A DNA stretch of 64,000 nucleotides from Alphaproteobacteria bacterium (GCA_028285305.1 JANQPV010000022.1:352327-416326); one strand, 5' to 3'. Numbered from the stretch's first letter, positions 54,899-63,956 are shown. Program-made: numbers and translations. The notes: generated by a model not told the origin, from the letters alone.

Positions 54899-55693
54899 AT
54901 GTTAAGAAAAAAATTGGGTGAGGGAATGACATTGCTGGCAGCACCGTTTTTGGTCTTGTCAGTCGTCGCAATTGCAACTGTAGCGCCGGCTGTGGCCCAG
55001 TTGAATCAAGCAAAAAGCACCGAACTGCAAAATGCAGAAAGTGGTGCCGCTGCGCAGAAGACAGTCGAAAGCTTGGATGATCAGCGCGATAACCTTTTGC
55101 AGGAATACCGGCCGCTTGTGATTCAGCTTGAGCGCCTCAAGGAGTACAACGATCAGCTTGAGGTGCTGATTGAAAACCAAGGCGAGGAAATCACGTCAAA
55201 GCGAGCGCAGATCGAAAGCGTTTCCGGCATGGGTAAGAATATCGTTACGCTGATGAATGACATGCTGGCCGTATTAGAAGAGTTTGTTGAACTCGATACG
55301 CCTTTTCTTGAAGGTGAGCGGCGTAAGCGGGTCTTGAACTTAAAGTCGCTCATGAACCGCGCTGACGTCACGAACGCAGAGAAATATCGCCGCGTTCTCG
55401 AAGCCTATCAGATTGAAAACGACTACGGCCGCACCATTGAAGCTTTCGACGGTAAATTGGGCGAAGGCGAAGATGCTCAAACGGTGACCTATTTGAAGGT
55501 TGGCCGGGTGGCCTATCTTTATCAGACCCGCGATGGCTCTGAATCATTTGTCTTCAACAATGAGACAAAGGCTTGGGACAAGCTGCCGGGTGATTATGAC
55601 ACACCGATAACCATCGCCATTCGTATGGCCCGTGAACAAATCCCGCCGGATTTGATCTTTATTCCGGTCACACTTGAAGAAGCTGCAAGCTAA
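54899..55693 (+). CDS. DUF3450-family periplasmic coiled-coil protein
   Basis: A 264-residue protein with a signal (MTLLAAPFLVLSVVAIATVA, mature end near AVAQ) and a heptad-like coiled coil (LLQEYRPLVIQLERLKEYND, LEVLIENQGEEITSKRAQIE). The rest has FLEGERRKRVLNLKSLM and YLKVGRVAYLYQT. DUF3450 proteins accompany TtpC-type TonB systems in Vibrio and alphaproteobacteria, where they may contact TtpC or peptidoglycan. The ATG at 54899 has AGAGAGG upstream; that at 54875 has none. First gene of a seven-gene operon. Confidence 0.88.
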   Translation: MLRKKLGEGMTLLAAPFLVLSVVAIATVAPAVAQLNQAKSTELQNAESGAAAQKTVESLDDQRDNLLQEYRPLVIQLERLKEYNDQLEVLIENQGEEITSKRAQIESVSGMGKNIVTLMNDMLAVLEEFVELDTPFLEGERRKRVLNLKSLMNRADVTNAEKYRRVLEAYQIENDYGRTIEAFDGKLGEGEDAQTVTYLKVGRVAYLYQTRDGSESFVFNNETKAWDKLPGDYDTPITIAIRMAREQIPPDLIFIPVTLEEAAS

Positions 55694-55711
55694 GTTGGGG
55701 GAATTACGACT

Positions 55712-57091
55712 ATGAAACTCATCAAGAAAATAGGAATAGGCCTCTGTGTTGCCCTAACTGCAGTCGTGGGGACAGAGCTTTCGTTTTCGCCGGTGCAATC
55801 AGAAGCGGAGGCGCAAGCTAAGACGCTTACGGAGCTTCTCAATCGGGTGAGAAGCGGGGCGGCCCGCGATCGCTCGGAACAACAAGCGCGTATTGCGCGG
55901 TTCCAGCAAGCGAGGAACCAGCAGCAAGCTTTGCTCAATCAGGTTAGGGCCGATGTTGCTGCTCAAGAGGCGCGCAGTGAGCAATTGGAAAGCACTTTCA
56001 ATGCGAATGAAGAGGTGCTGACTGAACTTGAGCTTCGTCTGCAAGAGCGTTTGGGAGAGTATGCCGAGCTCTTCGGAACAGCCCGTCAGGTGGCTGGCGA
56101 CACACGCGGACAAGTCCAACAGTCGCTGGTAAGTGCACAATTCCCCGGTCGCGATGCGGCCTTGGATGAAATCGCGAGCAGTAAAGATCTGCCGACGATG
56201 AATCAGTTGGATGGACTGTTCCAGACGTTGCTGCAGGAAATGACGGAGCAAGGCAAAGTTGCCCGTTTCAAAGCGCCCGTGGTGGACCGGAACGGAAATG
56301 CTAAAGAAGAAGACGTGACCCGCGTCGGTCCGTTTACGGCGGTCGCCAAAAACCGCTTCGTGATTTACAATGCGGAAACCTCAGAGCTTCGCTTCCTTGT
56401 TCGTCAGCCTGGAAACGAGGCACGCGCTGCGGCTTCACGGCTCGACGATGCAAAGCCGGGCAGGATCATCAAAGCTGCGATCGACCCGTCGAGCGGGGCT
56501 ATATTGGGTCTTTTGGTTCAGACGCCAAATTTGCGTGAGAGAATCGACCAAGGCGGCCTTGTCGGTTATGTCGTGATTGCACTCGCCGCGGTTGGGATGC
56601 TGATCGGGTTTGAGCGTTTGTTTACGTTGTCGATGACCCACGGTGCCGTTCGCGGAGCTGCGAAGCGCCGCAAGGCCTCAAAAGGCAATCCTCTCGGCCG
56701 GGTCTTCATGGCTTACGAAGAAAATCAGCATGCGGATGTAGAAACGCTTGAGCTGAAGCTGGATGATGCGATCCTGAAAGAGGTGCCCAAGTTGGAACGC
56801 GGCATGAATACATTGAAGGTTCTTGCGGCGGTTGCTCCGATGCTCGGTCTTCTGGGTACCGTTGTCGGTATGATCCAGACCTTCCAGGCGATCACTCTGT
56901 TCGGTACGGGCGATCCGAAGCTCATGGCGGGCGGTATCTCGCAAGCTCTTGTTACAACGGTGCTTGGTTTGGTCGCTGCCATTCCGCTTCTGTTGTTGCA
57001 TAGCTTTGCCAGTGGCCGGGCGCGACAGGTCCAACAGGTGCTCGAAGAGCAATCTGCCGGCCTCATCGCTGAGCGGGCCGAAGGAGCGTAA
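55712..57091 (+). CDS. TtpC-like ExbB/MotA/TolQ protein with periplasmic coiled coil
   Basis: A 459-residue protein. Signal peptide (IGIGLCVALTAVVGTELSFS), a long Gln/Arg-rich coiled coil (RIARFQQARNQQQALLNQVR), then a helix at about residue 285 (GYVVIALAAVGMLIGFERLF), a cytoplasmic domain, and the proton channel helices MLGLLGTVVGMIQTFQAITL with the conserved Thr and TTVLGLVAAIPLLLLHSFAS. Fits TtpC, which couples ExbB to the periplasm in the Vibrio TonB2 system. 18 bases after DUF3450. Confidence 0.93.
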   Translation: MKLIKKIGIGLCVALTAVVGTELSFSPVQSEAEAQAKTLTELLNRVRSGAARDRSEQQARIARFQQARNQQQALLNQVRADVAAQEARSEQLESTFNANEEVLTELELRLQERLGEYAELFGTARQVAGDTRGQVQQSLVSAQFPGRDAALDEIASSKDLPTMNQLDGLFQTLLQEMTEQGKVARFKAPVVDRNGNAKEEDVTRVGPFTAVAKNRFVIYNAETSELRFLVRQPGNEARAAASRLDDAKPGRIIKAAIDPSSGAILGLLVQTPNLRERIDQGGLVGYVVIALAAVGMLIGFERLFTLSMTHGAVRGAAKRRKASKGNPLGRVFMAYEENQHADVETLELKLDDAILKEVPKLERGMNTLKVLAAVAPMLGLLGTVVGMIQTFQAITLFGTGDPKLMAGGISQALVTTVLGLVAAIPLLLLHSFASGRARQVQQVLEEQSAGLIAERAEGA

Positions 57092-57096
57092 GACCA

Positions 57097-57642
57097 ATGG
57101 ACTTTCTGCAAGCCCTAAATCCAATCACCATCTACAATGGGCTCATGAATTTCCTGGAAACAGGGGGGAACGTCCTGGTCGTTATCATGGCTGCGACGTT
57201 TGCCCTCTGGGCCCTGATCATAGAACGGTACTGGTACTTTTTCGGTGTCCAAGCAGGGGATATCAAGCGCGTGAAAAAGAAATGGGCGGAACGATCCGAT
57301 CATCGATCATGGAACGCGCATCAGATCCGCAATATGCTGATCTCAGATATTCGTCAGGCTGCTGAGTCCAATCTTGGAATGATCAAAGGTCTTGTCGGTG
57401 TTGCACCTCTTCTGGGATTGCTTGGAACCGTTACAGGTATGGTGGAAGTGTTCGACGTGATGGCATTCACCGGGTCAAGTAATGCCCGGGCCATGGCGGC
57501 GGGTGTGTCGAAAGCGACCATTCCCACGATGGCTGGTATGGTGGTGTCTTTGTCGGGCCTCTACTTTATCGCCCGTTTGGACGTTCGTGCCCGCAGAAGC
57601 GTACAGCGGGTGGCCGATGACCTTGAGATCAAACACATATAA
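57097..57642 (+). CDS. exbB: ExbB-like proton channel subunit
   Basis: A 181-residue ExbB: first helix VVIMAATFALWALIIERYWY, then LLGLLGTVTGMVEVFDVMAF with the channel Thr and MAGMVVSLSGLYFIARLDVR. Shorter than the preceding protein and lacking the periplasmic coiled coil. It forms the pentameric motor around ExbD. Five bases after the TtpC gene. Confidence 0.93.
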   Translation: MDFLQALNPITIYNGLMNFLETGGNVLVVIMAATFALWALIIERYWYFFGVQAGDIKRVKKKWAERSDHRSWNAHQIRNMLISDIRQAAESNLGMIKGLVGVAPLLGLLGTVTGMVEVFDVMAFTGSSNARAMAAGVSKATIPTMAGMVVSLSGLYFIARLDVRARRSVQRVADDLEIKHI

Positions 57643-57674
57643 CAACCAATCGCGCTCCGGGAGAAGACGCTACC

Positions 57675-58112
57675 ATGGTTAAAAGACATCGTGCACGGAG
57701 GAAGCAGGAAGAAGCTGAGGTCAATATGACCCCGATGCTCGACATCGTGTTCATTCTTCTGATCTTTTTCATTGTGACGGCCACGTTCATACGGGAACAG
57801 GGTTTCGACGTGACAAAACCCGATGACACCGACGAGCCGCAAAATCTGGAACGACGGGCGGCTGTGCTTGTGCAGCTGGATAAGAACAGCAACATCATCA
57901 TTGAGCGGCGCAAAATCGATGTCCGTTCGGTGCGCGCGGCGATCGAGGCAAAAATTGCGGAGGATCCCCAAACCGTGGTTGTTGTTCAAGTCCACGAAGA
58001 TGCCGAAACAGGCGTCATGACGAATGTGATGGACCAAGCCCGCATGGCGCGTGCACCTGTTTCCGTTACGAAATTGGATGCCGCCGCGGCCCAAGCTGCT
58101 GGCATCCGCTAG
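57675..58112 (+). CDS. exbD: ExbD-like protein 1
   Basis: A 145-residue ExbD: short basic N terminus, then EVNMTPMLDIVFILLIFFIV with the essential Asp that binds protons, and a periplasmic domain (RRKIDVRSVRAAIEAKIAED). It is one of two ExbD copies in the operon, so a heteromeric or alternate stator is possible. 32 bases after exbB. Confidence 0.93.
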   Translation: MVKRHRARRKQEEAEVNMTPMLDIVFILLIFFIVTATFIREQGFDVTKPDDTDEPQNLERRAAVLVQLDKNSNIIIERRKIDVRSVRAAIEAKIAEDPQTVVVVQVHEDAETGVMTNVMDQARMARAPVSVTKLDAAAAQAAGIR

Positions 58113-58168
58113 CTTTCGATTGACGGATGACCACAAAGGAACTGCTCTTAGGGGTATAGGAAAACGGA

Positions 58169-58573
58169 ATGGCTAAGAAACCAGAACTGGACGAAGAAGA
58201 ACCAGAAATCAATATGACGCCGATGCTCGACATCGTCTTCATTATGCTGATTTTCTTCATCGTAACTGCCGTGTTTGTGAAGGAAGCCGGAATTGACGTA
58301 GACCGTCCGGACGCTCAGACTGCCGACCAAGTTGATCGTGTGTCCATTATCATCGCTGTTTCGAATAATGATGAGGTCTGGATTAACAAGAACGAGGTGG
58401 ATGTTCGCGATATCACACCGATTGTTCAAAAGTTGAAGAAAGAAAATCCGAAAGGCAAAATTGTTATCCAGGCTGACGAGAAATCGAAATCAGGACTGGT
58501 GGTTGACATTATGGATCAGCTCAACGCGCTTGGTGTTGCAGGCGTGGCGATCTCGACACTGGAGGACAGCTAA
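58169..58573 (+). CDS. exbD: ExbD-like protein 2
   Basis: A 134-residue second ExbD: acidic start DEEEPEINMTPMLDIVFIML with Asp in the helix, and a periplasmic part NEVDVRDITPIVQKLKKENP. It differs from the first copy in the cytoplasmic tail (acidic instead of basic), so it is not a recent duplication. 56 bases after the first copy; tonB begins two bases after its stop. Confidence 0.93.
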   Translation: MAKKPELDEEEPEINMTPMLDIVFIMLIFFIVTAVFVKEAGIDVDRPDAQTADQVDRVSIIIAVSNNDEVWINKNEVDVRDITPIVQKLKKENPKGKIVIQADEKSKSGLVVDIMDQLNALGVAGVAISTLEDS

Positions 58574-58575
58574 TC

Positions 58576-59169
58576 ATGATACGTTTGGTTTTGGGTCTAC
58601 CGGTTGCTGCCGTCATCACGGTCGGATTGTTCTTGCTCATGCGCTACCTGATCTTGGTGGAATTTCAAGAACAGGATGAAACTGATACCACTCGGATCGA
58701 AATCACCCGGGATATTCGCGATGAATCGACCAGGGTAAAGGACAGAAAACCAGATCGGCCGGTTGAAGAGAATCTGCCTCCTCCGCCGCCGCCTCCAACA
58801 AATCTGCCGCAAGATATGACGGAACTGGATGCAAGTGTTGCTGGCATCAATCCTGATTTTGGGACGGATGTGACCATGGCAGGTTTGCAGGCCGCAGCGG
58901 ATACGACCGCCATCCCGCTCGTTCGCGTGGTGAATTTCCCTGATAGTTGCGCAAGCCGGGGGTTGTCGGGATGGGTTCAGTTGGAGTTTAATCTGACCGC
59001 GGGCGGCCTTGTGCAAGATCCCAAAATCGTTGGATCGAGTTCCAGTTGTTTTGAGCGATCCGCTATGCGTGACATCAAAAAATGGAAATATCGTCCAAAA
59101 ATTCGTGACGGTGCACCGGCGCCTGCTTATGGTATTCAGCAGGTCATCACCTACCAATTGCAAGAATAA
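58576..59169 (+). CDS. tonB: TonB-like energy transducer
   Basis: A 197-residue protein with one N-terminal helix (VLGLPVAAVITVGLFLLMRY), a Pro-rich linker (LPPPPPPPTNLP) and a C-terminal domain (GLSGWVQLEFNLTAGG, then MRDIKKWKYRPKIRDG) that matches the TonB fold. It has two Cys in that domain. It links the ExbB/ExbD motor to outer membrane TonB-dependent receptors; none of the receptors are in the window. Confidence 0.92.
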   Translation: MIRLVLGLPVAAVITVGLFLLMRYLILVEFQEQDETDTTRIEITRDIRDESTRVKDRKPDRPVEENLPPPPPPPTNLPQDMTELDASVAGINPDFGTDVTMAGLQAAADTTAIPLVRVVNFPDSCASRGLSGWVQLEFNLTAGGLVQDPKIVGSSSSCFERSAMRDIKKWKYRPKIRDGAPAPAYGIQQVITYQLQE

Positions 59170-59225
59170 CCACATTTCTCTCTCCTAAACAAAGAAGAAA
59201 GCCTGGCTAGGGAGTTTTTACTCAA

Positions 59226-60914
59226 ATGAACAAAGTGCGGAAGGGATTGTTAGCAGCGGTTTGCGTCACGTTTGCAATGGGAACGCTAGCAGTGGACGAG
59301 TTTTCATTTTCCAGCGGACCCTCTGTGACCGGCGCAAAAGCGCAAAACAATAATGAACGTCCGGCAAAGCCTGAAACACGGAAATCGGAAACTCTGTCAG
59401 CTGCCGCCGGCCCCATCTACACAAAGGCCGTTGAAGCTTTGCAGGCCGAACCGCCGCAGTATCAGGCGGCTCTTGCGGCTGTTACCCAGATTATCAATGG
59501 GGGCAGCAAGTTTAAGCAATACGATATTGTCAAGTCGCGCGAAATTCGCGGCTATATCCGTGCGGGTCAAGACAATTACAAAGCGGCAATTCCAGATTTT
59601 AAGTTCGCCGTTGATTCCGGTATCCTAAGTCCTGCAGAGGAATTAGGGCTGCGTTACAATCTTGCGCAACTCTATCTCGCGACACAACAGTATCGGGCTG
59701 CGATTCGCGAATTTGAGGCTTGGTTTAGGCAGGCCGAAAACCCTCAAGCGGAAGCTTATTTCAAACTGGCTCAGGCCTATTATGTGGCTGGTCAGCCGAG
59801 TAAGGCGATTCCTCCCGCCGAAACCGGTTACCGGATCATGAAAGAGCCAAAGGAAGACTGGATGCAGCTTTTGGCCTCGATCTACATCGACCGGCGTGCT
59901 TACAGCAAGGCGGCGCCCGTCCTTGAGAGATTGATCGGCATCCGCCCTGATAAGCGCATCTATTTCTCCCAACTACGCGGTGTTTACGTTCAACTCGGCA
60001 AAGAACGTGATGCGTTTGCCGTGTTGGCCATTGCGCATCGCAACGGTATTTTGAACACGGAAAGCGACCTTAAAGGACTTGCGGGCCTCTACCGGGCGAA
60101 TGGATATCCCTACAAAGCGGGTAAGATCCTAGAGCAGGGGATTAATGCGGGTCACGTAAAAGCGAATAAGGACAATCTTGAAGAACTTGGCAATGCGTGG
60201 ACTCATGCGCGGGAGGCCAAGAAGGCGATTCCACCTTTGACCAGGGCCGCCGGTATGTCCGGAGATGGCAAGATCCATTATCGGCTCTGCCAAAACTATT
60301 TTGCCGACGAAAATTGGTCCGAGGCCGCGAAGGCCTGCAATAGTGCGGTGGCAAAAGGCGGTCTAAGGAACGATCTGGCCGATGCGTACTTCCTAATGGG
60401 AACGTCTCACTACAATGTCGGGAAGGATGGCCGGCAACCTGCTATTGCCGCCTTTGAAAAGTGTCAGGAGAACGCTGTCTATCGGGTGTACAAAGACGAA
60501 GAAGAGGATAGCTCTGAGCAAGAAGGTGCAACCGAGGATGCTCCTGCCGAGGAAGCTGCTGCTGAAGAAGCCGCAGCCGAAGAAGAAGCGCCAGCAGAGG
60601 CCCAGACCGTAAGTGCCGAGGCAGGTGAAGGAGAGGAAGAAGAACTCTCGGATGAAGAAAAGAAGATGAGTCAAACCGGCGAAACCTGTATTCGCTGGGT
60701 TGATCACATAAACAAAGAAATCAAGGTCGAGATTGCAGAACTGGATCGGGAAAAGCGTGAGAAAGAACGCAAGGAGCGTGAAGAAGAAGAGCGCCGCCGT
60801 ATGATTGAACGTGCAACCGAACAGATGCAAGGCTTTGGCGGAACGGCGACCGAGATCTCGGTTGAAGAACCTGCTCCAGCAGAGGAAGCACCTGCAGAAG
60901 AGGTTGCTCAGTAG
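59226..60914 (+). CDS. Secreted TPR protein of the TonB operon
   Basis: A 562-residue protein with signal peptide (GLLAAVCVTFAMGTLAV). TPR-like helical repeats run about 60-400 (RYNLAQLYLATQQYRAAIRE, YFKLAQAYYVAGQPSKAIPP). Then Ala/Glu-rich low complexity (EEAAAEEAAAEEEAPAEA) and a charged coiled coil (ELDREKREKERKEREEEE). In Vibrio a TPR protein also lies at the end of tonB2. It may scaffold TonB or sort receptors. TAGGGAG precedes the ATG; a terminator follows the stop. Confidence 0.88.
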   Translation: MNKVRKGLLAAVCVTFAMGTLAVDEFSFSSGPSVTGAKAQNNNERPAKPETRKSETLSAAAGPIYTKAVEALQAEPPQYQAALAAVTQIINGGSKFKQYDIVKSREIRGYIRAGQDNYKAAIPDFKFAVDSGILSPAEELGLRYNLAQLYLATQQYRAAIREFEAWFRQAENPQAEAYFKLAQAYYVAGQPSKAIPPAETGYRIMKEPKEDWMQLLASIYIDRRAYSKAAPVLERLIGIRPDKRIYFSQLRGVYVQLGKERDAFAVLAIAHRNGILNTESDLKGLAGLYRANGYPYKAGKILEQGINAGHVKANKDNLEELGNAWTHAREAKKAIPPLTRAAGMSGDGKIHYRLCQNYFADENWSEAAKACNSAVAKGGLRNDLADAYFLMGTSHYNVGKDGRQPAIAAFEKCQENAVYRVYKDEEEDSSEQEGATEDAPAEEAAAEEAAAEEEAPAEAQTVSAEAGEGEEEELSDEEKKMSQTGETCIRWVDHINKEIKVEIAELDREKREKERKEREEEERRRMIERATEQMQGFGGTATEISVEEPAPAEEAPAEEVAQ

Positions 60915-60945
60915 GTTTCCAATTATCACTGATAGTTGAAACAGA

Positions 60946-60972
60946 GGCCGCCCAACTTGGGCGGCCTTTTTT
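60946..60972 (+). terminator. Intrinsic terminator of the TonB operon
   Basis: GGCCGCCC and GGGCGGCC form a perfect GC-rich stem with an AACTT-type loop, followed by six T. It is 31 bases past the TPR stop and the strongest terminator seen in the window. Confidence 0.95.
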
Positions 60973-61083
60973 CATTGGGTGCGTGGCCGAGCCGAGTTTG
61001 GCATTCGCTGGCTTAAGGGTGACGTGACCGCCCCCGAGGCACTCAATGAGGTGATGCTCAATGTCGCCGTACAAGAGCGACGG

Positions 61084-61581
61084 TTACTGGCCAATGGCGA
61101 ACGCTCCGTTCGCGTGCTCTTCAATCCACTGGGCGCGCTTGAGCAACAAGATGGCTCTCACATTCTGCTCGCGTGCAAAACTAAACTCGACGGCTTTGAA
61201 TCCCAAAAACACGGAAACTTGCTTAGCGGAGATGTCTGTGAAAGGAATATATATCTGTTCGTGGCCCGGTTTGAATGGAAAGAATGTCGATAAGATGAGA
61301 GCAGACGCATTCAACCTAAATGTGATGACACCATTGTAATTTGCAGACGGAAGAACTCCACCTCCACGCAGAGAGAGTGAGCCAAAAGTGGCCGTCTTGT
61401 CGATCGGCGACATTGTGGTTGTGTGGTACGACGGCGATTGGCCCGGCATCGGATATGCCGACGCCAGTTTGTGCCATCCGCCCAGGCGGGCAATAAGATT
61501 GAGAACCAGATACCAAAAGGCGATGAAAGCCGCGACGGCCAGTATTACGATTGTTGATTCAGGGCCGAAGGCTTGGGGCAT
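61084..61581 (-). CDS. Hypothetical membrane-anchored protein
   Basis: A 165-residue protein with a helix at residues about 10-30 (STIVILAVAAFIAFWYLVLN), then a soluble beta-rich body (FGSLSLRGGGVLPSANYNGV, FPFKPGHEQIYIPFTDISAK). No family recognised. Ends 112 bases beyond the TonB terminator, convergent with that operon. Confidence 0.55.
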   Translation of the reverse strand: MPQAFGPESTIVILAVAAFIAFWYLVLNLIARLGGWHKLASAYPMPGQSPSYHTTTMSPIDKTATFGSLSLRGGGVLPSANYNGVITFRLNASALILSTFFPFKPGHEQIYIPFTDISAKQVSVFLGFKAVEFSFAREQNVRAILLLKRAQWIEEHANGAFAIGQ

Positions 61582-61960
61582 TGTTCATACCTTGCTTTTC
61601 TGGTCTCGGCCTTATGATAAACGAAGCCCCACGAAAGAAAAGTGTTCGTTAGGGAGACGAGCATTCAGATCCTACTTGAGTATGCGTGCTCTGGTCAAAA
61701 GAAGGCACCGTTGAACGGCACCGTCGGTGTGCAGATTTCTGAAAGGGTGTTACTGGTTTTCCGCTCTGCGGTTCGTCAGGGGCCGCCGTCCGTACTGTGA
61801 TCGAATTTGCTCAATTACGATGGATGGTTTTCATCTTCTGTGTACGATAATCGGGTCAATGCGAACTATTCCCTCAACGGATTCGAAAGCAATCGTGTCC
61901 ACGATTGCTTGGGTGATGCGCTGATTCGCATCCTTGTGTTCAATCAACGTGTGGTAGTGC
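61582..61960. other. 379-bp gap with a long palindrome
   Basis: Divergent region between two unknown envelope genes. It has no convincing frame. It contains a near-palindrome at 61887-61910 and a GGCACCGT direct repeat around 61706-61726. Promoters for both sides must be here. Confidence 0.5.
61887..61910. promoter_or_regulatory. 11-bp inverted repeat with 2-base spacer
   Basis: AAGCAATCGTG and CACGATTGCTT flank TC, ending 50 bases before the next gene's start. Such long symmetry suits a dimeric repressor site, or a small hairpin in the leader. No T tract follows on the plus strand. Confidence 0.4.
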
Positions 61961-62617
61961 GTGCGTCAATTCTTTTGTTTGGTTGTGGGATTGTTGGTGT
62001 GCGTTTCAGCGCAGGCGTCCACGTCTGATGATCGGATTACGCAGACCAATGCACGCATCACCAGCGTCAGTGATGCCTGCCAATATGTGGTGAAACCTAA
62101 GGGCCGGCCGGTTCGCAACATCACCGACTTCGTATCCTGTTCAACGGCCCGAAGAGTTGCGGAAGAGGAGAGTGATCCATCCGGTTTTATCCGCCGCCGG
62201 ACGCTTGCCAGCATCGAATTCGAAACGGTTAGTGCAGGCACCGTGGAGTCCAGCGTTGTCCTCAATCAGAACCGAATTTTCTTTCCAGGAGATGAAGTGC
62301 AAGTTGCCTATCGCAACGACAATCCGGTCGATGTCCAGGAGGTGGTGTCAGATCCTTTGCTCGGTTCGCCTCAGGAAGCGGCTCTTAGTTTGTTTCACCG
62401 TATTGAACTCGTCATTGCGATAATCGTGGCGATTCTGGTTGGATGTGGATTTGCGGTGTGTGCCAGACATCTCTTGCGCAACCTAAAGGCAGGTGCCTCG
62501 GACACCAGTTTTCGGACGGGCTCGCAGTTTGGAGGCCATTCAGCGCCGCCCGCTGAATTAACTTCGTCCGGTACAGGATTTTACGGGCCTAGCCGAAATG
62601 GATTTGGCGGCCGTTAG
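61961..62617 (+). CDS. Exported protein with C-terminal membrane helix
   Basis: A 218-residue protein: signal (FFCLVVGLLVCVSAQAS), an extracytoplasmic domain (ASIEFETVSAGTVESSVVLN, FFPGDEVQVAYRNDNP) and a helix about 150-170 (IELVIAIIVAILVGCGFAVC), then a Gly/Ser-rich tail. The Y-x3-NP pattern near the helix recalls DUF3592-type proteins, weakly. It begins at GTG 61961, as the frame has a stop just upstream. Confidence 0.5.
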   Translation: MRQFFCLVVGLLVCVSAQASTSDDRITQTNARITSVSDACQYVVKPKGRPVRNITDFVSCSTARRVAEEESDPSGFIRRRTLASIEFETVSAGTVESSVVLNQNRIFFPGDEVQVAYRNDNPVDVQEVVSDPLLGSPQEAALSLFHRIELVIAIIVAILVGCGFAVCARHLLRNLKAGASDTSFRTGSQFGGHSAPPAELTSSGTGFYGPSRNGFGGR

Positions 62618-62642
62618 TCTTTCGACGTCGGTTCAGGAGCGC

Positions 62643-63722
62643 CTACCAGCCCTCGGCGCCCTTACAGTCAAGTTCAAACTTTGCTTGGTAGCCGTCTAAC
62701 CATGTTTTGTAGGCGGATAGATCAGACTCATAGGCTTCGATTTCGCTCTTGATGAGGGGAAGGGCGTATTCCTCTCCAGGCAGAGTTTCTACCTCTTGCA
62801 GTTCACCGCAAGACCATGCGCCACCGGCGACGTACTGCAACAGAATAGCTGTATTCTTGACGTGAACTTCTTCATGGGAAAGGCAAACTCCATTCAGGAA
62901 CTCGGTACTGGCTTTACCACAGTCTAGAATTTGTGGGGTGGCGCAACAGTAGGCCCCCACTTTCGAGCGATCTCGAACGCATGCACCGCCTCTGGGCAGT
63001 CGAAAGGCATTGCGATACTCCGCAATGCCTCGTTCTAATCGGCCACCTGGATCGCTTTCCGCCGTTGCATGCGGAAATCTTGCCTCGACTTCTCTTTGGA
63101 TGTCCGCAAATGATCGTCCGTCATAGGTCTCCAATGCATTTGTGTATGCTGCGATCAACTGATCGGTTCGTTCCAACGCGAGGGAAACGATGTGAATTTC
63201 GTCGCAAGGAAGGCGCTCCGCATCAAATCCCGTCATTGCCCGCTTCTGACCGGTCAACGTACATGTGGCGGTGTTGGTGTCCAGTTCTTCGTCAAGCCAT
63301 GTACCGATGAAGCGAAGATTGGCAACCGGTTCCGCACCTGGTGGATCTTCAAGCTTAGCCACCTCGGCGACGAAATCGGTCCAGCGGTGGGGTGAGAAGT
63401 CCGCAACACATTGCTCGGGAACACACACTGACAGTTTCCCTTCTAGGGTTGAGCCTTTTAGCTCCGCCATGAAAAGGGGGTCGCGTTTCTCTTCGCTTTT
63501 GTTGATACGACATCTGTTGTCGGCATCGACAAAGCGTGCCGTGACCGTGTTATCGTGGTGGACGATGTCAAATCGGTCGCCGGTTTCCGGATCCTTCCAA
63601 CGGCCGGTTAGATCAAGCGGTTGCGACTCTCCCAGTGACGGCAAGGCGGGGAGAACGCAGCACAGGAAGGCGACAAGCCATGTTTTCGCATTAACCACAG
63701 CGGGCATCCCTTTCGTTGCCAT
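62643..63722 (-). CDS. Exported protein with HExxH motif
   Basis: A 359-residue protein: signal (TWLVAFLCCVLPALPSLGES), a lipocalin-like first half (LTGRWKDPETGDRFDIV), and a Cys-rich C-terminal part with GVCLSHEEVHVKNTA. HEEVH (residues 283-287) is HExxH, and an acidic SEIEAYESD lies 40 residues on (Glu 327/329), as in zinc metallopeptidases. Six or more Cys may form disulfides. Substrate unknown. Start may be the ATG at 63707 instead. Convergent with the preceding gene. Confidence 0.55.
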   Translation of the reverse strand: MATKGMPAVVNAKTWLVAFLCCVLPALPSLGESQPLDLTGRWKDPETGDRFDIVHHDNTVTARFVDADNRCRINKSEEKRDPLFMAELKGSTLEGKLSVCVPEQCVADFSPHRWTDFVAEVAKLEDPPGAEPVANLRFIGTWLDEELDTNTATCTLTGQKRAMTGFDAERLPCDEIHIVSLALERTDQLIAAYTNALETYDGRSFADIQREVEARFPHATAESDPGGRLERGIAEYRNAFRLPRGGACVRDRSKVGAYCCATPQILDCGKASTEFLNGVCLSHEEVHVKNTAILLQYVAGGAWSCGELQEVETLPGEEYALPLIKSEIEAYESDLSAYKTWLDGYQAKFELDCKGAEGW

Positions 63723-63931
63723 CTGTGCAAGTCTTGCACCGATTGGACAAAAAAACCTTTCATAGGGGGCTCAGATCGGCAAGTCCGGCTTTAGGGTCGA
63801 TTGCGGGAGGTGTCGTTGAACAAGTAATTTGCCGCCAGCCGCGTGCTTGTCGGACCCGAATATCCATTATGAACGGAGTCACTGCCGAGTGGACCGGGCG
63901 ACCTAGAGCGTTTCCAGGTGTGAGCTTGAGA

Positions 63932-63956
63932 GTCGATTGATCGAGGATCAATCGAC
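63932..63956. repeat. 11-bp inverted repeat with 3-base loop
   Basis: GTCGATTGATC and GATCAATCGAC enclose GAG. It lies in the gene-free last 278 bases. The preceding TAGAGCGTTTCCAGG resembles intergenic repeat units I recall from Hyphomicrobiales genomes, so it may belong to a dispersed repeat family. Only one copy is seen here. Confidence 0.4.
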
